Shown piece after piece: positions 44,593 to 53,581 of a DNA stretch of 64,000 bases. Source of the stretch: Oscillospiraceae bacterium (GTDB lineage: Bacteria; Bacillota; Clostridia; Oscillospirales; Oscillospiraceae). The first letter of the stretch is position 1. The number at the start of each line of letters is the position of its first letter. The translations under genes were made by a program, and so were the position numbers. The notes under the pieces were generated by a model, which saw only the letters and a list, made by a program, of their open reading frames with translations, ran no database searches and was not told where the DNA came from. Location: NCBI GenBank assembly GCA_017550645.1, contig JAFZOI010000025.1, positions 1-64,000 on the forward strand, given 5' to 3'.

Positions 44593-44995
44593 TGATCAAT
44601 GACAGTTGATCGACCTTATTATCAACCGGGACGAGCAAGGCTTGATTTGTTCAACGGTATCAGCGTGTCTATGTCGATCCATATATTGTTTTTTTCCGGA
44701 AATGGGGGATAGTTGGAGCCTATGGTGGTCAGGATCGATTCTTGGACACTGGCCCGCATCCATGAGCGGGAACAATCAATATGCAGGAAAGACTTAGCCC
44801 ACACGCACAATAACATGCGGTGGGCTAAACGTTGTTTTTAATTGCGTGATGTCAGTAATACTGCTGGATACGCAAAGATATAGACTGTGAGAGTAAGCTT
44901 GAATACGATTTGACAAATATGTCTGCGCCGGAGCGTTCTTGTCCCAAAGAAATGGCATAATAAAAAAACGAATCAGTAAAGAAAAGAGGGATCAT
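44593..44995. other. Intergenic region at the composition border, with nested inverted repeat and terminator
   Basis: 403 bases with no credible gene. It starts with a nested dyad overlapping the LCP stop (GGTTGAT 44587-44593 with ATCAACC 44621-44627, and GATCAA 44594-44599 with TTGATC 44606-44611). It then runs through mixed sequence to the terminator at 44794-44837 and an AT-rich stretch with TTGACA (44910-44915) but no matching -10. Base composition changes here, so it may be a recombination junction. Confidence 0.55.
44794..44837 (+). terminator. Terminator of the capsule control module
   Basis: A bulged stem of about 13 bp (44794-44807 with 44816-44828), 8-nt loop, followed by TTGTTTTT. 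It separates the control module from the AT-richer biosynthetic genes. Confidence 0.75.
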
Positions 44996-46402
44996 ATGCA
45001 GAAGCTGACTGGGATGAAGAAAGATCTCATCATGAGAGGTCTTAAGCTCTTGCATTCTCTGTTCACAGTTGGCCTCTTCTGCCTCTGCTGGTATATGTTC
45101 TACAGGACCACAGGCGATAAGCCAGCCTATGTTCGATACAATCCTTTGATGGTTGGCGCATATATAGTCATTCACATTTGCATGTATCACATCTATCAGG
45201 GGTACGTAGTCGGTTATAACAGGAAAACGGAGATCGTTTTTTCTCAGTTTCTTGCTGATCTGATCGCGTGCGCAATAGTTTGGGCTCTGGACATGCTCGC
45301 GTGGTTAAAGTGGATCAATCCTCTGTATTTTATTGGCCTTGTCGCCGCTCAACTCATTCACAATATCATTTGGGCGATAATAGCCAATATAGTTTATTTC
45401 AGAGTTCACCTTCCGAAGAAAACGATACTTATTTACAGAAATAAAAATGACCTTGCCAGATTGGCGGAGGCGTACAGATTCCCGGAAAAGTTTACCGTAG
45501 AAAGGACGCTTGAAAACCCTTCCTCTTTTGAGGAGATACAGAAAGAAGTGGAGGGATTTGGCGCAGTTTTCGTGGCGGGAATCCCGGCCTCTCTCCAAAA
45601 CGGACTTGCTAAGTACTGTACTGAAAACGACATTCAGGGCTACTTTGCTCCGCATATCGGCGATATCATAATGATGGGAGCACATCATGTAAGACAGTTC
45701 AGTATTCCGATCCTAAATGTCAGAAGAGCCAAACCTGCCCCCGAATATCTGTTTATGAAGCGTATTTTTGACATTGTTGTTTCGGGTTTAGCAATCATCA
45801 TCCTCAGTCCTGTGATGCTGCTGGTTTCAATCGGAGTGAAGGCATGCGATGGAGGTCCGATCCTGTATAAGCAAGTCCGGCTGACAAAGGATGGAAAGAC
45901 ATTTAAGATATGGAAATTCCGCAGTATGAGGGTCGACGCCGAGAAAGACGGCGTGGCAAGACTTAGTTCCGGCGATAAAGATAATCGGATTACACCGATA
46001 GGAAAGCTGATAAGAGCTTGCCGCCTTGACGAATTGCCTCAACTGTTCAATATTTTCGGAGGATCGATGACGATCGTCGGACCGCGGCCAGAGAGACCGG
46101 AGATAGCTGCGCAGTACGAGGAGCTGATGCCCTTCAGCCTGAGGCTGCAGGTAAAGGCAGGGCTGACGGGATACGCGCAGATATATGGGAAGTACAATAC
46201 AAATCCATATGATAAACTGCAGATGGATCTGCTTTATATAAACAGAATGGGAGTGTTCGAGGATATCAAGCTGATGTTCGCAACAGTAGCGATCCTTTTC
46301 AAGAAGGAGAGCACTGAAGGCGTGGCTTCAGGTAATGTGACGGCAGTAAGGAGTTCGGCAGAGAACGTGGACATACCCGAAGAGGATAAGGTGAATAATT
46401 GA
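44996..46402 (+). CDS. Polyprenyl-phosphate sugar phosphotransferase (priming transferase)
   Basis: 468 residues from ATG 44996 behind GAGGGA; a TTG 57 bases upstream is less likely. Four or five N-terminal TM segments, a CoA-binding-like middle domain, and the C-terminal bacterial sugar transferase domain: FMKRIFDIVVSGLAIIILSP, TFKIWKFRSMRVDAE, LIRACRLDELPQLFNIFGG, then MTIVGPRPERPE and VKAGLTGYAQIYG. It transfers the first sugar-1-phosphate to undecaprenyl phosphate. It opens the serotype-specific part of the locus. Confidence 0.94.
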   Translation: MQKLTGMKKDLIMRGLKLLHSLFTVGLFCLCWYMFYRTTGDKPAYVRYNPLMVGAYIVIHICMYHIYQGYVVGYNRKTEIVFSQFLADLIACAIVWALDMLAWLKWINPLYFIGLVAAQLIHNIIWAIIANIVYFRVHLPKKTILIYRNKNDLARLAEAYRFPEKFTVERTLENPSSFEEIQKEVEGFGAVFVAGIPASLQNGLAKYCTENDIQGYFAPHIGDIIMMGAHHVRQFSIPILNVRRAKPAPEYLFMKRIFDIVVSGLAIIILSPVMLLVSIGVKACDGGPILYKQVRLTKDGKTFKIWKFRSMRVDAEKDGVARLSSGDKDNRITPIGKLIRACRLDELPQLFNIFGGSMTIVGPRPERPEIAAQYEELMPFSLRLQVKAGLTGYAQIYGKYNTNPYDKLQMDLLYINRMGVFEDIKLMFATVAILFKKESTEGVASGNVTAVRSSAENVDIPEEDKVNN

Positions 46403-46676
46403 ATCCTCTTCTTGCCTGAAAGCGCCAAGGGGACTTCCGTCGAACTGACCGTTGCATTGATACAAAGCGAAGAGCTTGGAGCAAGCGGACGAAAAGACGG
46501 ATCTGCTTGTTAAAAAGGACAAGCCTGTGCCGCAGTCTGCAAAGTGTTTCTCATCATATGTGTTAAGACACCTATCAACGAAAAGGCGGTTCAATTTCGG
46601 CGCCTCACGTTGGAGATCCTCCGGAGAGAGGCCTTTGCCGGAGTTGACAGAACGATCTTGTTGGAGGATAAGCAGT

Positions 46677-47924
46677 TTGGATCATAAAGCCGCACTTGAA
46701 AATTGTAGGACAATCTGGATCATTAACCAGTATGCATCCCATCTGGTCACGCGCCATGAGGAACTGGCCAAAACTTTTGCACAAAAAGGATATCGGGTTG
46801 CCGTTATCACATCATCTTTCCACCACGGAAGACGAGAGTATATTTTTGACGAGCCCGTTGTGTTTAGGCAGCTGTGTGAAGGCGTCACTTATGTTTATCT
46901 TCATTCCGGTCCCTCGTATCGGGACAACGGCGCGCGACGGATTTTCAACATGATGGATTTTTGCCGCATGGTCAATGCCAATAAAACGGACATTGTCAAA
47001 AAAATCGGCCTCCCCTCATTTGTCATCGCTTCTTCTGCTCCGCCGTTCGTATGGGAGGTCGGTTACGGAATAGCCAAAAAATTTAAAGCTAAATTCATTG
47101 CCGAATTCCGGGACATCTGGCCGTTGTCCCTTGTGGAGATACAGGGGGTCAGTCCGAAGCACCCTCTCGTGAAGCTGTTCGGAATGATCGAAAAACGCGC
47201 CTATAAACGATCGGATGCCGTCGTGTCGACGATGCCGTACGCGTGGCAACATGTCGTGGAAGTTGCACGTGTGCCGAAAGAGAAAGTTCACTGGATGGCA
47301 AATGGCATCAGCGTCAGCGAGGTAAGCAAATGCCTGATGGATGACGGCAGGCTACCTGAAGAGCTGGAGGATTACTTAAGCAATCATCGCTGCTGCATTT
47401 ACATAGGAAGCATCGTAAAAAGCGAATTCGTAGACTTCCTAATCCGGGGGTTTAATAAAGTAAGAAATCCCGACATTTATTTTGCCGTCATCGGGGAAGG
47501 CCATGACAAAGAAAAAATGCAGGCTTTGGCGGCGGAACTCAACGTCCGGAATATCCGGTTCTTTCCGGCTATTGACAAAAGCCTGATCCCAAAAGCGTTG
47601 TCTTTGGTAGAAGCCTGCGTTTCCGCGCATGGGAGCTTCCCGATTTATAGGTTCGGCCTGAGTATGTACAAGCTTAACGATTATCTTGCTTCGGGAAAAC
47701 CGACCGTATTTGCATGCGACGCAAATAACATCGTGAAGGATGCCGGTCATTTTGGCATTCCGATGGGCGATGAAGAAGAATTTGCACGAACAATCGAGCA
47801 TGTATTTGATCTGACCGAAGAGGAAAGGAACGCGCTTAAAGAAAAGGCAATCGAACTGATAGCAAAGGAATATGATTACCCCGTGATCGGACAGAGATAT
47901 CTGGAAATGATGGAATCTCTTTAA
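46677..47924 (+). CDS. Glycosyltransferase family 4-like protein
   Basis: 415 residues from TTG 46677, nine bases after GGAGG (46663-46667). The frame stays open upstream to 46476 but that part has no recognisable protein signal. GT-B fold: WIINQYASHLVTRHEELAKTF at the N-terminus, AEFRDIWPLSLVEI, the nucleotide-sugar domain YIGSIVKSEF and IGEGHDKEKMQALA, and the acceptor Glu region PIYRFGLSMYKLNDYLASGKPT, which is like WbuB/fucosaminyl-type transferases. It adds a sugar to the growing repeat unit on the cytoplasmic face. Donor not known. Confidence 0.87.
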   Translation: MDHKAALENCRTIWIINQYASHLVTRHEELAKTFAQKGYRVAVITSSFHHGRREYIFDEPVVFRQLCEGVTYVYLHSGPSYRDNGARRIFNMMDFCRMVNANKTDIVKKIGLPSFVIASSAPPFVWEVGYGIAKKFKAKFIAEFRDIWPLSLVEIQGVSPKHPLVKLFGMIEKRAYKRSDAVVSTMPYAWQHVVEVARVPKEKVHWMANGISVSEVSKCLMDDGRLPEELEDYLSNHRCCIYIGSIVKSEFVDFLIRGFNKVRNPDIYFAVIGEGHDKEKMQALAAELNVRNIRFFPAIDKSLIPKALSLVEACVSAHGSFPIYRFGLSMYKLNDYLASGKPTVFACDANNIVKDAGHFGIPMGDEEEFARTIEHVFDLTEEERNALKEKAIELIAKEYDYPVIGQRYLEMMESL

Positions 47925-48004
47925 AACGCGTGATTCAGGGAGATCGTTCCGATCGCGTTCGTATTAGATTATTCATTTACCAATAATGGCAGGAGTATAC
48001 AAAT

Positions 48005-49090
48005 ATGAATTATGCATTGATAGGCTGCGGAAGGATCGCCGTTAACCATATAAAGGCTGTTGTAAACAATGGATTGAATATGGTCGCGGTCTGCGATATC
48101 GAACCGGAGAAAATAGACGATCTGTTCGAGAAAACAGGATACGACAAGCCGGTCGAAAAATACAGGGACTTCCGGCAAATGGTAGACGGGCATCCCGAGT
48201 TAGAGTTGGTATCCATTGCAACAAGCAGCGGCGTTCATGCCGAGATCGCCCTGTACTGTATTGACAAGGGTATCAATGTTATTATCGAGAAGCCGATCGC
48301 CATGAGTCTTTCCGACGCGGACGAGATAATTCGCAGATCGGAGGAAAAGAAAGTTAAAGTTTCCGCCTGCCATCAGAACCGTTTCAACATCGCGGTTCGG
48401 GAAATGAGGCATGCCGTCGAGACCGGAAGATTCGGAAAGCTCTCGCACGGGTCGATTCATGTAAGATGGAACAGAAACAAGGCCTATTATGAACAGGCTC
48501 CGTGGCGTGGGAAATGGGCTTCCGACGGCGGCGCGCTTATGAATCAGTGCATCCATGGAATCGACCTTCTGCGCTGGATGATGGGGGACGAAGTCGAAGA
48601 GGTCTACGGCGTTACTCGTCAGCAGTATCACGATTATCTCGAGTGTGAAGATATCGGAATGGCTGTCGTTCAGTTCAAAAATGGCGCCGTCGGGACGATA
48701 GAAGGCACGGTGAACGTTTATCCGAAAAATCTGGAAGAAACGCTGTATCTGTTTGGAGAAACAGGTACGGTTAAGCTTGGTGGAACGTCCTGCAACAATA
48801 TCGACGTTTGGGAGTTTGCGGAGGTCGAAGAAGAGGATCAGAACAGGGTCAGTCTTCAAGAGGCGACAAGCAACGTATATGGGAACGGCCATACAAGTTT
48901 GTTCGCCGATATGATTGACGCTATCCAATCGAACAGAAAGCCCTATGTCGACGCCGTGGCGGGAAGAAACGCGCTGGAAGTTGTGCTTGCCATTTATAAG
49001 AGCCAGTTGACGGGACAGCCCGTAAAGCTTCCACTAAAGGATTTTGCTTCCACCGAGATGACAGGCATGTTCGGCGAGGGCAGTTTATAA
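48005..49090 (+). CDS. wbpB: Gfo/Idh/MocA oxidoreductase, WbpB/WlbA-like
   Basis: 361 residues; ATG behind AGGAG. N-terminal Rossmann fold (ALIGCGRIAVNHI), IEKPIAMSLSDAD and the catalytic-domain motif YYEQAPWRGKWASDGGALMN followed by CIHGIDLLRWMMGD, typical of WbpB/WlbA, which oxidises UDP-GlcNAcA at C3. With the next two genes it would make UDP-2,3-diacetamido-2,3-dideoxy-glucuronic acid. The needed UDP-GlcNAc 6-dehydrogenase (WbpA) is not in this window. Confidence 0.85.
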   Translation: MNYALIGCGRIAVNHIKAVVNNGLNMVAVCDIEPEKIDDLFEKTGYDKPVEKYRDFRQMVDGHPELELVSIATSSGVHAEIALYCIDKGINVIIEKPIAMSLSDADEIIRRSEEKKVKVSACHQNRFNIAVREMRHAVETGRFGKLSHGSIHVRWNRNKAYYEQAPWRGKWASDGGALMNQCIHGIDLLRWMMGDEVEEVYGVTRQQYHDYLECEDIGMAVVQFKNGAVGTIEGTVNVYPKNLEETLYLFGETGTVKLGGTSCNNIDVWEFAEVEEEDQNRVSLQEATSNVYGNGHTSLFADMIDAIQSNRKPYVDAVAGRNALEVVLAIYKSQLTGQPVKLPLKDFASTEMTGMFGEGSL

Positions 49091-49108
49091 AAAAGGAGTA
49101 GCAGCGAC

Positions 49109-50290
49109 ATGAAGATTTCTCTCATGAATGTTCAGCGGCAGCATGAAATGCATGCGGCCGAATATGAGGAGGCTGCGCTGAAGATCCTTCGCAGCGGCGG
49201 ATACATCGGCGGTGAGGAAGTAACGGCTTTTGAAGAAGAGTTCGCGGCTTATGAAGGCGCAAAATACGGCATATCCTGCGGAAACGGTACTGACGCCATC
49301 GTTCTTGCGCTCCGCGCGCTCGGCATTGGGAAAGGCGACGAAGTCATCACTGTTTCATGGACCTTCTTTGCGACGGCGGAAAGCATTGCCGCGGTCGGGG
49401 CAACCCCGGTTTTCGTAGATGTGCTCCCGGATACATACTGCATGAACCCGCACCTTGCGGAAGCCGCAATCACCGAACGCACCAAGGCGATCCTTCCGGT
49501 TCATTTCTACGGACAGAGCTGCGATATGGACTCATTGAGATCGATCTGCAGAGCGCATGGCCTTTATCTTATCGCCGACTGTGCGCAATCGGCCGGTACT
49601 ACATATAAAGGAGAACGAAGGAATACGCTTGGCGATGTTTCATGCTTTTCTTTCTTCCCCACGAAGAATCTGGGCGGAGACGGAGACGGCGGAATGGTGC
49701 TGACCGACGATGAAGCGATCGCCGGATATTGCCGCGCTCTCAAGGTGCACGGCTCAGGCAGAGACGGTCTGCTTGCCTTAAAGCGTGATTATCGGATGAA
49801 AGGTATTCCGTTCCCTGATAATATCCCGGTCGGCGAAAGCAAGTACTACAACTATCTTATTGGTTACAATTCACGTCTTGATGCCATTCAGGCGGCCATT
49901 CTTCGCAGAAAGCTCACGCATATGGGCGAATTTGTGGAGGGCAGAAGGAAGAACGCATCGCTGTATAATGCGGCTTTGTCTGACACGGCGTATATAACTC
50001 CCTTTGAAGCGCCGGACAGCGCTCATTCCTATTACATTTATGCTTTGAAGCATCCCGATGCGCAGACGATCATGGAAAAGCTGCAGGCAGTCGGCGTGCC
50101 GTGCGGAACGTATTATCCCGTACCGCTTCATCTTCAGGGTGTATTTGCTCAGCTCGGATACAAGGAAGGAGATCTGCCCATTACGGAAGATCTGAGCCGG
50201 ACGACGTTCGCGATCCCGGTTTTCCCGGAACTGTTCGATGAGGAAAGAGACTATATCGTGCATGCGCTCAAGGAGGCGCTCAATGGCTGA
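49109..50290 (+). CDS. wbpE: DegT/DnrJ/EryC1 aminotransferase, WbpE-like
   Basis: 393 residues; ATG behind AAGGAG. PLP-dependent sugar aminotransferase with the substrate motif GNGTDAIVLALRALGIGKGD, DCAQSAGT, and the Schiff-base Lys 186 in FSFFPTKNLGGDGDGG. C-terminal end MEKLQAVGVPCGTYYPVPLH is as in WbpE/WlbC. It adds the 3-amino group to the sugar oxidised by the upstream enzyme. The next gene starts inside its last codons. Confidence 0.92.
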   Translation: MKISLMNVQRQHEMHAAEYEEAALKILRSGGYIGGEEVTAFEEEFAAYEGAKYGISCGNGTDAIVLALRALGIGKGDEVITVSWTFFATAESIAAVGATPVFVDVLPDTYCMNPHLAEAAITERTKAILPVHFYGQSCDMDSLRSICRAHGLYLIADCAQSAGTTYKGERRNTLGDVSCFSFFPTKNLGGDGDGGMVLTDDEAIAGYCRALKVHGSGRDGLLALKRDYRMKGIPFPDNIPVGESKYYNYLIGYNSRLDAIQAAILRRKLTHMGEFVEGRRKNASLYNAALSDTAYITPFEAPDSAHSYYIYALKHPDAQTIMEKLQAVGVPCGTYYPVPLHLQGVFAQLGYKEGDLPITEDLSRTTFAIPVFPELFDEERDYIVHALKEALNG

Positions 50291-50846
50291 GAGATTCATT
50301 CATCCGACGGCGATCGTCGATGAGGGTTCCGTCGTCGGAGAGGGGACACGAATATGGCACTGGTGCCATATCATGACGGGCGTCAAGATCGGCACAAACT
50401 GCAATATCGGCGAAAACGCCTTTATCGAGACCGGCGTTGTGCTCGGAAACAACGTCAAGGTCAAAAACAATGTGGCGCTTTATACGGGAATAGTCTGCGA
50501 GGACGATGTTTTTTTAGGACCGAACTGTGTTTTTACAAATGTCTCCAATCCCAGAAGCTTTATAGAGCGGAAGAACGAATTCAAAAAGACGATCATAAAA
50601 AAAGGCGCGACGATAGGTGCGAATGCGACGATTGTTTGTGGACATGATGTAGAAGAGTATGCATTTGTCGGAGCGGGCAGCGTCGTCACGAGAACGGTCC
50701 CTCCATATACCATGGTCGTCGGCAATCCAGCGACATTCTATTCGTACGTATGTCGGTGCGGAGTGAAGCTGGACGAGAATCTCACATGCCCGGCTTGTGG
50801 CGCAAAATACAAAAAAACCGGCGGAACCATAGAGCCGGAGCTTTAA
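50283..50846 (+). CDS. wbpD: WbpD/WxcM-type N-acetyltransferase (left-handed beta helix) with C-terminal zinc ribbon
   Basis: 187 residues from ATG 50283, overlapping the aminotransferase by eight bases. Hexapeptide repeats run from residue 6 to about 155 (TAIVDEGSVVGEGTRIWHWC, GENAFIETGVVLG, GATIGANATIVCGHDVEEYA). It resembles WbpD, which acetylates the 3-amino group. Residues 160-180 add a possible zinc ribbon (CRCGVKLDENLTCPACGAKY), which also occurs in some relatives. Confidence 0.9.
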   Translation: MAERFIHPTAIVDEGSVVGEGTRIWHWCHIMTGVKIGTNCNIGENAFIETGVVLGNNVKVKNNVALYTGIVCEDDVFLGPNCVFTNVSNPRSFIERKNEFKKTIIKKGATIGANATIVCGHDVEEYAFVGAGSVVTRTVPPYTMVVGNPATFYSYVCRCGVKLDENLTCPACGAKYKKTGGTIEPEL

Positions 50847-50974
50847 CTTCCCACAGAGAACGCAACGGAGAAAACGGCGCACGGCGGTTTAGTCTGAAAA
50901 GACTATCACGCCTCGGCGAAAGGCCTTTTCGAATCCTTTGTTCTCCAAGTTTATTTCGATCCGGAGCTGACATC

Positions 50975-51670
50975 ATGAAATTGAACCGTCTGTGCAGCAG
51001 GCTCGTTCGGGGCTTGTGGTATTTCCCGAAAACCCTCTATTTGAATTTTAAAGTCCTCCCCGTAAAGAAAGCCGTTAAGCTCCCCTTTGTCGTAATGGGC
51101 CGCTGCTGTTTGCGCGGCGTAAATTCAAAGAGTGTCAAGCTTGAAGGACCGGTCCACCGCTTCATGATCCATTTCGGCACGCAGAAGACAGCAAAACGCG
51201 GCCTTCCTGTCAATAGGACGACCTATGTGCTGATCGACAGCGGCGGCACGATCATATTCAAAGGCGGCGCCACCTTTGCGAAAGGCAGTTCGATCTGCGC
51301 AAGCGGCGGCACCATCGTTTTCGGCGACCGCTTCTCCTGCAACGTTAACTGTTTCTTTTATTGCAAGAAGCACATTGAGTTCGGAACGGACGACCTGCTC
51401 GGATGGGATATAAAAATACGCGACAACGACGGGCATCCAATGTACGACCGCGAGCATGTCCGGATCAATCCGGATGCGGACATCGTCTTCGGCGACCACG
51501 TTTGGGTCGGCTCATATGCGGATATCCTCAAAGGCGTGAGCATAGCGGACGGAACGGTTATCGCAACGAGAAGCCTTGTGACGAAATCCAACTGCGAGGA
51601 AAACGCAGTGATCGCCGGTGTACCCGCTAAGGTCGTCAAGAGAGACGTATTTTGGGAACACGACGTATAA
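50975..51670 (+). CDS. Hexapeptide-repeat acyltransferase
   Basis: 231 residues from ATG 50975, behind CCGGAGC. The in-frame stretch upstream lacks a start signal. An N-terminal half of mixed strands is followed by hexapeptide repeats (about 90-215) with the acetyltransferase hallmark DNDGHPMYDREH (catalytic His), then GDHVWVGSYADILKGVSIADGTVIATRSLVTKS and GVPAKVVKRD. It resembles maltose/serine O-acetyltransferase-like enzymes of polysaccharide loci. It probably O-acetylates the polymer or a precursor. Confidence 0.85.
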   Translation: MKLNRLCSRLVRGLWYFPKTLYLNFKVLPVKKAVKLPFVVMGRCCLRGVNSKSVKLEGPVHRFMIHFGTQKTAKRGLPVNRTTYVLIDSGGTIIFKGGATFAKGSSICASGGTIVFGDRFSCNVNCFFYCKKHIEFGTDDLLGWDIKIRDNDGHPMYDREHVRINPDADIVFGDHVWVGSYADILKGVSIADGTVIATRSLVTKSNCEENAVIAGVPAKVVKRDVFWEHDV

Positions 51671-51808
51671 TACGCCGTTGCTTTTTTCGGGAGCGGATCA
51701 TAGCTCTTTCCAGAAAGAATATTTACGGATATATGCAATGCCGTTGACCCGAATCGAGAATACGCCGCCGTTAAAGACGCGGCGATGCATAGTGAAGGAG
51801 ACCAGACA

Positions 51809-52258
51809 ATGAAACGAGTGATCACTTACGGGACCTTCGATCTTCTTCATTACGGACATATCAATCTTCTCCGCCGTGCCAAAATGCTTGGAGACTATTT
51901 GATCGTGGTCGTTTCCTCTGACGAATTCAACTGGAATGAAAAGCATAAGAAATGCTATTTCACATATGAGCAGAGAAAGATGTTGGTTGAATCTATCCGT
52001 TATGTCGATCTAGTTATCCCCGAGGAGAGTTGGAATCAGAAGCGATCCGATATGCATGAATACCACATCGATACTTTTGTAATGGGAGACGACTGGAAAG
52101 GAAAATTCGATTTCCTGAAAGAAGAAGGCGTGGAAGTTGTTTATCTTTCCCGTACGCCCGAGATCAGCAGCTCTCAGATCAAGCATGATCTGTATGATGC
52201 CATGAGTGTGGAAGACAGTAAAACCAGCCATGAGGACGTCGAAACAGATCCGGCATAA
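51809..52258 (+). CDS. tagD: Glycerol-3-phosphate cytidylyltransferase (TagD family)
   Basis: 149 residues; ATG 51809 behind AAGGAGA. Cytidylyltransferase motifs: TYGTFDLLHYGHINLLRRAK (HxGH), VVVSSDEFNW, RSDMHEYHIDTFVMGDDWKG and the C-terminal YLSRTPEISSSQIK. It makes CDP-glycerol from CTP and glycerol 3-phosphate. Its product would feed the CDP-glycerol transferase-like protein at 56173-57303. Confidence 0.92.
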   Translation: MKRVITYGTFDLLHYGHINLLRRAKMLGDYLIVVVSSDEFNWNEKHKKCYFTYEQRKMLVESIRYVDLVIPEESWNQKRSDMHEYHIDTFVMGDDWKGKFDFLKEEGVEVVYLSRTPEISSSQIKHDLYDAMSVEDSKTSHEDVETDPA

Positions 52259-52397
52259 AAATAACAAGACAGAGGCCATCAAAGCAGTTATCTGACGAAA
52301 ACCGCTGCAAGGTATTTGCTTTGAAAGACGGACGCTGCCGGAAATGAAGCAGAAGCCCGGATAAAAACGCCCTGATAAGAAAGAAACATTTACTGAT

Positions 52398-53528
52398 ATG
52401 AATATCTTACAGATCAACTGCAATTATATTCTCTCGGCGCTTCATCGAAATATGATCGCGCATCTTGATAACGACGAGATCAAAACCACGGTTTTCATGC
52501 CCTTGTGGCAGCAAAACCTGAAGGATACTTATAAAGCAAACGACCACGAGATCGTCCGCGTTTGTTTTCATAAATGGGACCGTCTGCTTTTCTTCCGAAA
52601 GCAGAGAAAGATTCTCAAAGCGCTGAAAGAATCGTGCGGCGACATTTCCGGATTTGATTGTATCCATGCCTTGACGCTGTTTACAGACGGCAACGCCGCG
52701 TATACTCTGTCCAAGCAATACAAGATTCCTTATTTTGTGGCGATCCGTGATACGGACGTCAACACATTCTTCAAAATCAAGCCCTATCTTCGGCCGCGCG
52801 GAGTTAAGATCATGCGCGGCGCTTCTGCGGTGTTTTTCCTTTCGGAAACATACAAAAATGACGTTTTGGGTCGGTTCGTTCCGAAAAGATACCGCGCCGA
52901 GATTGAAGCAAAATCCCACGTCGTTCCCAACGGCATAGACGACTTTTGGCTCCAAAACAAATACCTTGAACGGGATCCGTCCGTCATAGAGGAAAAACTC
53001 CGCAGCAGATCCCTTTCCGTCGTCTGCGTCGGAAGGATCAACAAGCGCAAAAACATCCCGACCGTGCAGAAGGCCATGGAGATTCTGCGCAGCCGCGGCT
53101 GGAATACGCAGCTTGACGTGATAGGCAAGGTCGAGGATCCAGCGGAGCTTGAGATAATACGCTCCGATCGATTTACGACATATTATCCTCCAACCGATAT
53201 GAAAGGTCTTATCGACTTCTACCGCAGAGCGGATATTTTTGTACTCGCATCTCATTATGAGACTTTCGGCCTCGTATATGCCGAAGCTATGAGTCAGGGT
53301 CTGCCTGTGATCTATACGCGCGGGCAGGGCTTTGATGGCCAGTTCCCTGACGGCGAAGTCGGATATGCCGTGAACGATCGGGATCCCGCCGATATTGCCG
53401 ATAAGATTGAAGAAGCCCTCGCGAATTATTCCGCAATCACGGAAAAGGCCGTCTCCTGTGTCGATCGTTTCGATTGGTCTGTTATTTGCCGTCTGTACAG
53501 ATCGATGTATTTTGCACTGTCGCATTGA
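52398..53528 (+). CDS. Glycosyltransferase family 4 (GT-B)
   Basis: 376 residues; ATG 52398 with a weak site. Donor-domain motifs VVCVGRINKRKNIPTVQKAM, IGKVEDPAELE and the GT4 acidic motif HYETFGLVYAEAMSQGLPVI. N-terminal acceptor domain about 1-190, ending NGIDDFWL. Sugar specificity not known. Confidence 0.9.
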   Translation: MNILQINCNYILSALHRNMIAHLDNDEIKTTVFMPLWQQNLKDTYKANDHEIVRVCFHKWDRLLFFRKQRKILKALKESCGDISGFDCIHALTLFTDGNAAYTLSKQYKIPYFVAIRDTDVNTFFKIKPYLRPRGVKIMRGASAVFFLSETYKNDVLGRFVPKRYRAEIEAKSHVVPNGIDDFWLQNKYLERDPSVIEEKLRSRSLSVVCVGRINKRKNIPTVQKAMEILRSRGWNTQLDVIGKVEDPAELEIIRSDRFTTYYPPTDMKGLIDFYRRADIFVLASHYETFGLVYAEAMSQGLPVIYTRGQGFDGQFPDGEVGYAVNDRDPADIADKIEEALANYSAITEKAVSCVDRFDWSVICRLYRSMYFALSH

Positions 53529-53540
53529 CCCGCGCCTTCC

Positions 53541-53567
53541 CTGATCACAGGGGATTTGATCAGTTTT
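53541..53567 (+). terminator. Weak terminator-like hairpin
   Basis: A 7-bp stem (53541-53547 with 53557-53563), 9-nt loop, TTTT. It lies between the glycosyltransferase and wzy genes and probably only attenuates. Confidence 0.4.
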
Positions 53568-53581
53568 GAAAGGAATCTCAG

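Noticed and set aside
44622..44816. Possible transposase remnant on the minus strand in the spacer
   Set aside because: No DDE, no terminal repeats and no target duplication visible; the frame crosses the terminator.
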